Shown: positions 61,271 through 64,000 of the stretch, one piece after another
Numbering within the stretch: the stretch's first letter is position 1
Layout of the letters: each line of letters opens with the position of its first letter
DNA from: Alcanivorax sp. S6407
Lineage (GTDB): Bacteria; Pseudomonadota; Gammaproteobacteria; Pseudomonadales; Alcanivoracaceae
NCBI RefSeq assembly: GCF_023016115.1
Contig: NZ_JALKBH010000002.1
Location: 1,140,624-1,204,623, forward strand
Reading direction: 5' to 3'
DNA length: 64,000 nt
Program-made: the position numbers and the translations under genes
Notes under the pieces: generated by a model
Seen by the model: the letters and a program-made list of their open reading frames with translations, nothing else
Database searches by the model: none
What the model was told of the DNA's origin: nothing

Positions 61271-61939
61271 ATGACTATGGCCACATTACTCAACGCTGAT
61301 TTTGAGCAACGTATCGTTATTCGGCCCAGCGATTATCGCTGGGTCGCCTCTCCCATGCCGGGGGTTGAACGCATGATGCTGGACCGTATCGGCGACGAAG
61401 TGGCCCGAGCCACCTCGATCGTGCGCTATGCGCCGCACAGCGAATTCTCATCCCACACCCATGATGGCGGAGAAGAATTCCTGGTCCTGGAAGGGGTGTT
61501 TTCGGATGAGCATCAGCACTACCCGGCAGGGAGCTATGTGCGCAACCCCATCGGCACCTCTCACACCCCGAGAATAGGCAAGGAAGGCGCCACGATACTG
61601 GTCAAGCTACATCAATTCAGCCAGGACGACACCGAGCAAAAAGTCATCGACACGCACTCCCAGCCCTGGCGGCAAGGGCTTGTCGAAGGGCTGACGGTGA
61701 TGCCCCTGCACGATTTCGAAGGTGAGCACGTGGCGCTGGTCAAATGGGCCCCTAATACCCAATTCCAGCCACACCAGCATTGGGGCGGAGAAGAGATCTT
61801 CGTACTGGAAGGCACCTTTTACGACGAGCACGGAAGCTACCCCAAAGGCACCTGGCTCCGCAGCCCCCACCTGAGCCAACACACGCCGTTTACAAAGGAA
61901 GATGGGGCGTTGATTTATGTGAAGGTGGGGCATTTGTAG
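61271..61939 (+). CDS. Double-cupin protein (ChrR-like cupin family)
   Basis: 222 residues, two cupin domains: HSEFSSHTHDGGEEFLVLEG (about 56-75) and QFQPHQHWGGEEIFVLEG (about 162-179), each with the His/His/Glu metal set. Such domains resemble the ChrR anti-sigma cupin and small metal-dependent dioxygenases, but no zinc anti-sigma domain or sigma factor gene is adjacent. Possibly a stress-related enzyme or sensor. It lies just outside the integron cassettes. Confidence 0.82.
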   Translation: MTMATLLNADFEQRIVIRPSDYRWVASPMPGVERMMLDRIGDEVARATSIVRYAPHSEFSSHTHDGGEEFLVLEGVFSDEHQHYPAGSYVRNPIGTSHTPRIGKEGATILVKLHQFSQDDTEQKVIDTHSQPWRQGLVEGLTVMPLHDFEGEHVALVKWAPNTQFQPHQHWGGEEIFVLEGTFYDEHGSYPKGTWLRSPHLSQHTPFTKEDGALIYVKVGHL

Positions 61940-61977
61940 GGAAGGATAGGCTTTTGGGGAAATGGGAGACCTGACCC

Positions 61978-62016
61978 TCGCTGTCCGCACTTGTCGGCAG
62001 CAGCGCCTTGTTATGC
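61978..62016 (-). other. attC-like site of cassette 1 (truncated)
   Basis: On the minus strand an R'' box GCATAAC overlaps the stop of the cassette gene and is followed by AAGGCGCTGCTGCCGAC and the imperfect complement GTGCGGACAGCG. The R' end expected after that is missing; chromosomal sequence with GGGTCAGGTC follows. R'' is the exact complement of GTTATGC, which stands at the start of this same cassette. Confidence 0.75.
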
Positions 62017-62382
62017 GTCCTCTTCCATTTCATACACCGTCAAATGCCAGTTCTTCGGCCCACTCCAAGATATCTCTTTATAAGAGCCGACAACAATTCC
62101 CTTGTCTTGAAGGATAGCCATGAATCGACTCGGTGAAATGGATTCCTTATAGTCATATGCGAAAGCAACACCTTTCTCATTTAGATCGCACATAAGAGCA
62201 GCAAGCTCTTCATTGTCATCTACTACTGCGCAATCTTGAAAACGGGCTTCGTTACCTAAGCCAAGCAATCCCACATCTCCACCTAAGGTTACCTTTCCTT
62301 TCTGGATGGACTTAACATACGCAGGAGGTTGTTGCCCTGGAATGCCCAATTCAATTTTATAAGGTGGCCCCTTTCTTCTCAC
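62011..62382 (-). CDS. Integron cassette 1 protein, unknown
   Basis: 123 residues starting at GTG 62382 with GGGGGAA upstream; the open frame continues further upstream into the attC of cassette 2, which cannot be coding for it. Soluble, no motif I recognise (middle block NEARFQDCAVVDDNEELAAL). Lower GC than the chromosome around it. Its TAA lies in the attC R'' box, as is typical for cassette genes. Confidence 0.6.
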   Translation of the reverse strand: MRRKGPPYKIELGIPGQQPPAYVKSIQKGKVTLGGDVGLLGLGNEARFQDCAVVDDNEELAALMCDLNEKGVAFAYDYKESISPSRFMAILQDKGIVVGSYKEISWSGPKNWHLTVYEMEEDA

Positions 62383-62391
62383 GCTTCCCCC

Positions 62392-62443
62392 GCATAACGC
62401 CCGCCTCAGCCGCCGAAGGTCGGCCTGGAGGCCCTTGTTAACC
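62392..62443 (-). other. attC site between cassettes 2 and 1
   Basis: On the minus strand R'' GGTTAAC, then an imperfect hairpin GCCTCCAGGCCG/CGGCGGCTGAGGC with extrahelical bases, then GGCGGGC and R' GTTATGC. R'' complements the R' (GTTAACC) at the start of cassette 2. Confidence 0.85.
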
Positions 62444-62785
62444 TTTGTCTCTCGGCTCAATTTGAGTTTGGTCTGAAACAGAATCAAGACTATCACCCGT
62501 GTAAATGAATCGCACAAATGGCAAATTTATAGCGCCCTCATCACACCACAACAGGTCTCCGTAACGAGACGACAGCAAAGCCTCCATTTCGTTACGGCTT
62601 TTCCCTTGTGACAAGACTTCAACCAGCTCAAACAACTTGGAAGCCCTAGACTCAGATTCAGAAGCATCAGCACTCAACATTTTTTCATTGAGACTAAGAT
62701 TGAGCCATTTCATAGCCCAATACCCATTACTAAGCATCAGAGACGTGACCAAGCAACCAATAACAATCCAGCATTTCTTACTCAT
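62438..62785 (-). CDS. Integron cassette 2 protein, membrane-anchored, Imm58-like architecture
   Basis: 115 residues. An N-terminal transmembrane or signal-anchor segment (CWIVIGCLVTSLMLSNGYWA, about 5-24) precedes a small soluble domain. The layout and the LSSRYGD block recall Imm58-type immunity proteins, an impression only. No toxin gene accompanies it. Its TAA lies inside the attC R'' box. AT-richer than neighbours. Confidence 0.6.
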   Translation of the reverse strand: MSKKCWIVIGCLVTSLMLSNGYWAMKWLNLSLNEKMLSADASESESRASKLFELVEVLSQGKSRNEMEALLSSRYGDLLWCDEGAINLPFVRFIYTGDSLDSVSDQTQIEPRDKG

Positions 62786-62789
62786 AAAA

Positions 62790-62837
62790 GGTTAACGCCT
62801 AGGTCACGCGCTCGTCGAGTGCACCTACTTGTTACGT
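62790..62837 (-). other. attC site between cassettes 3 and 2
   Basis: On the minus strand R'' ACGTAAC, AAGTAGGTGCACTCG, loop, GCGCGTGACCTAGGC and R' GTTAACC. R'' complements GTTACGT at 63152-63146, the start of cassette 3. Confidence 0.85.
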
Positions 62838-63142
62838 TGCTGCAACTCCAGCTCCGCACTGAAGTTTTCAGCTTCCTTTATGTATCTTCTCACATCCGAG
62901 GCCATGACCTGATCCGGATCAAGCAAGGTAAGCTGCCAGAGTTTAGATAATTCAGCCTTCGACGGCCGCGCCTTTAGCCACCAATGGAATGCCCCGTTAC
63001 GATCATGTTCCGAGGCATTTTCCATCCCCGGCGCATAGCTTGATACCGCGCCCTTCAACCACTGCTCCGGAATCATCTTCCACTCCTGCCATTCTGGAGG
63101 GAATTCCATTAATTCGAGGTACTCACTTGGGCTCATAATCAA
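62825..63142 (-). CDS. Integron cassette 3 protein, unknown
   Basis: 105 residues, soluble and helical, rich in Trp and Glu (WLKGAVSSYAPGMENASEHD and RNGAFHWWLKARPSKAEL). I recall no named family. Two possible starts (63142 and 63136). Its stop lies within the attC-proximal sequence. Only a few bases separate the cassette boundary from the start codon, so expression would depend on an external promoter. Confidence 0.6.
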   Translation of the reverse strand: MIMSPSEYLELMEFPPEWQEWKMIPEQWLKGAVSSYAPGMENASEHDRNGAFHWWLKARPSKAELSKLWQLTLLDPDQVMASDVRRYIKEAENFSAELELQQRNK

Positions 63143-63145
63143 TCA

Positions 63146-63152
63146 ACGTAAC
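63146..63152 (-). other. Start boundary (R' box) of cassette 3
   Basis: GTTACGT on the minus strand, perfectly complementary to the R'' box of the attC that ends this cassette. The preceding sequence does not show a recognisable attC hairpin or attI. Confidence 0.65.
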
Positions 63153-63269
63153 AGCGAATTAATTAGAACGTTCCGTATAACTCGGTTCTATATAACTCTG
63201 GAACCTTCGTACATACTCCCCGATGAAAAGCCTGCCATAACAACAGCTTGGCCGGCTATAGCCAATCTC

Positions 63270-63473
63270 CTACACGGAGTTATAAGGAACCTTCCTTATA
63301 ACTCCTGACTCCGGGTCACTTATTCGCACCATTCTTTTCTCATGTATATCAATCAGATAGCTGACGGGTAAGCACCAAACTTCTGGAATGAGCACTACTT
63401 CCGTTGAAAAAGGGTTTAACCAACAGGGATATTGGGTCAGGTTTTGCATCGTGCATCGGGGTGCACGATGCAA
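63270..63473 (-). CDS. Possible small cassette-type ORF
   Basis: Up to 67 codons; a shorter start at a GTG after GGAAG would give about 40 residues (IPEVWCLPVSYLIDIHEKRM in the middle). The end of the frame runs through the palindrome at 63276-63305. No family recognised, and no attC follows it. It may be a remnant cassette gene or chance. Confidence 0.3.
   Translation of the reverse strand: MHRAPRCTMQNLTQYPCWLNPFSTEVVLIPEVWCLPVSYLIDIHEKRMVRISDPESGVIRKVPYNSV
63276..63305. repeat. Perfect palindrome
   Basis: Two 14-bp arms, GGAGTTATAAGGAA and its exact complement, separated by CC. Related GAGTTATA-type words recur twice between 63170 and 63215. No T run follows, so a terminator is unlikely. 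Confidence 0.7.
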
Positions 63474-63510
63474 GCATCGCTTTCCGGGGAACCACTATCG
63501 ATAGCGGTTC
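63418..63510. repeat. GGGTCAGGT motif with hairpin and second palindrome
   Basis: GATATTGGGTCAGGTTTTGC at 63428-63447 is close to the sequence at the end of the RND gene (63865-63885). It runs into a 12-bp perfect hairpin (TTGCATCGTGCA and complement, 63444-63473), and a 22-bp near-palindrome around CTATCGATAG follows at 63489-63510. Confidence 0.6.
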
Positions 63511-63874
63511 ACGCGATACTATACGAACTCACCAATGCCATCAGGGCGGCATCCTCCCCGTTAGAGTGAGTCGAGGAACGGAAGGATCTGGCGGCGAAGA
63601 GCAAAAAACCTGTCTGAGCGGAGCGAGTCTTTTTTGCGTCCGCCAGATCCTGAGTACCGGAGTGTGCCTGCGGAGCAGGCCGAACGGAGTCGGGGCGCGG
63701 GGGAGTCCAGAGGGGTGTCGCGTTACACCCCTTTGGGCCCGTCCGGCGAGGACACGCACGTATCATGGTGCGATGGCATCTCAGCAGATGCGGAGTCACC
63801 CAGGTGGGGACCACAATCACCTCCGCACTCGTCCAGCAAGCTGGATCTCCTACAGGTCAACGGGGATATTGGGG
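63511..63874. other. Structured non-coding region
   Basis: No convincing gene. A long hairpin has arms GGATCTGGCGG (63584-63594) and its complement (63640-63650) with an inner GCAAAAAA/TTTTTTGC pair. Smaller hairpins are GCCTGCGGAGCAGGC near 63668 and AGGGGTGT/ACACCCCT near 63712-63733. Short open frames here have compositions that follow these repeats. Confidence 0.5.

Positions 63875-64000
<126 letters not shown>

Noticed and set aside
63509-63820. Two overlapping minus-strand frames in the palindrome region
   Set aside because: Arg/Pro/Ser-rich products arise from hairpin sequence; no start signal or conservation visible.

Overview
The window looks like the chromosome of a free-living, GC-rich marine gammaproteobacterium. 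The Alcanivorax group is my best guess, based on overall gene style: stand-alone spermidine synthase beside a biosynthetic arginine decarboxylase, several DUF2236 (MpaB-type) proteins, many TetR/AraC regulators, a GlyGly-CTERM protein and a truncated heavy-metal RND pump. No rRNA, tRNA, CRISPR array or prophage was seen. Apart from the right-hand end this is core-like sequence with short operons.

Layout. 1-9 kb holds a D-2-hydroxyacid dehydrogenase (cut by the window edge), a DUF523 protein, DUF4112-Rieske, divergent speA/speE (polyamines), a CbiX-like chelatase, an HDAC-fold deacetylase, DUF4336 and DUF3820. 9-12 kb holds a MerR-controlled DUF3703-CDF metal-efflux operon, yghU and an Atm1-type ABC exporter. 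13-19 kb holds two secreted or metal-dependent enzymes and two DUF2236 oxygenase-like genes with a divergent TetR. 19-24 kb holds a 1044-residue HD-GYP receptor and a catalytically dead integrase-like protein. 24-32 kb holds AraC/PF10118, a periplasmic PDC sensor, cho-SDR, small secreted proteins, a coiled-coil lipoprotein and TetR/SDR. 32-42 kb holds katG and a 1978-residue TSP3/OmpA fusion. 42-54 kb holds a DAACS transporter, a hybrid kinase, a third DUF2236 protein, a cytochrome c, a vanadium-haloperoxidase-like protein and an orphan 7TMR-DISM kinase. 54-62 kb holds a TetR/amine oxidase pair, a zinc dehydrogenase, a 2OG-Fe(II) oxygenase, a GlyGly-CTERM beta-helix protein and a double cupin.

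The right end (62.0-63.15 kb) is a run of three integron gene cassettes on the minus strand. Each ends in an attC-like site whose R'' box perfectly complements the R' box at the start of the same cassette. No integrase is visible, so it is a CALIN-type array. It lies beside the 3' end of an RND efflux gene.

The most unusual signal is between the genes. More than 20 intergenic sites carry short arrays that keep an exact 7-bp period but use different 7-mer words at each site. They are often arranged as inverted brackets, tied to terminators, and often run into stop codons and C-terminal codons. Two copies of a 246-bp MITE with 19-bp terminal inverted repeats and 10-bp target duplications sit inside such elements, and each insertion has an uninterrupted paralogous (empty) site elsewhere in this window. 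A second 272-bp inverted-repeat element supplies a stop codon to its neighbour.
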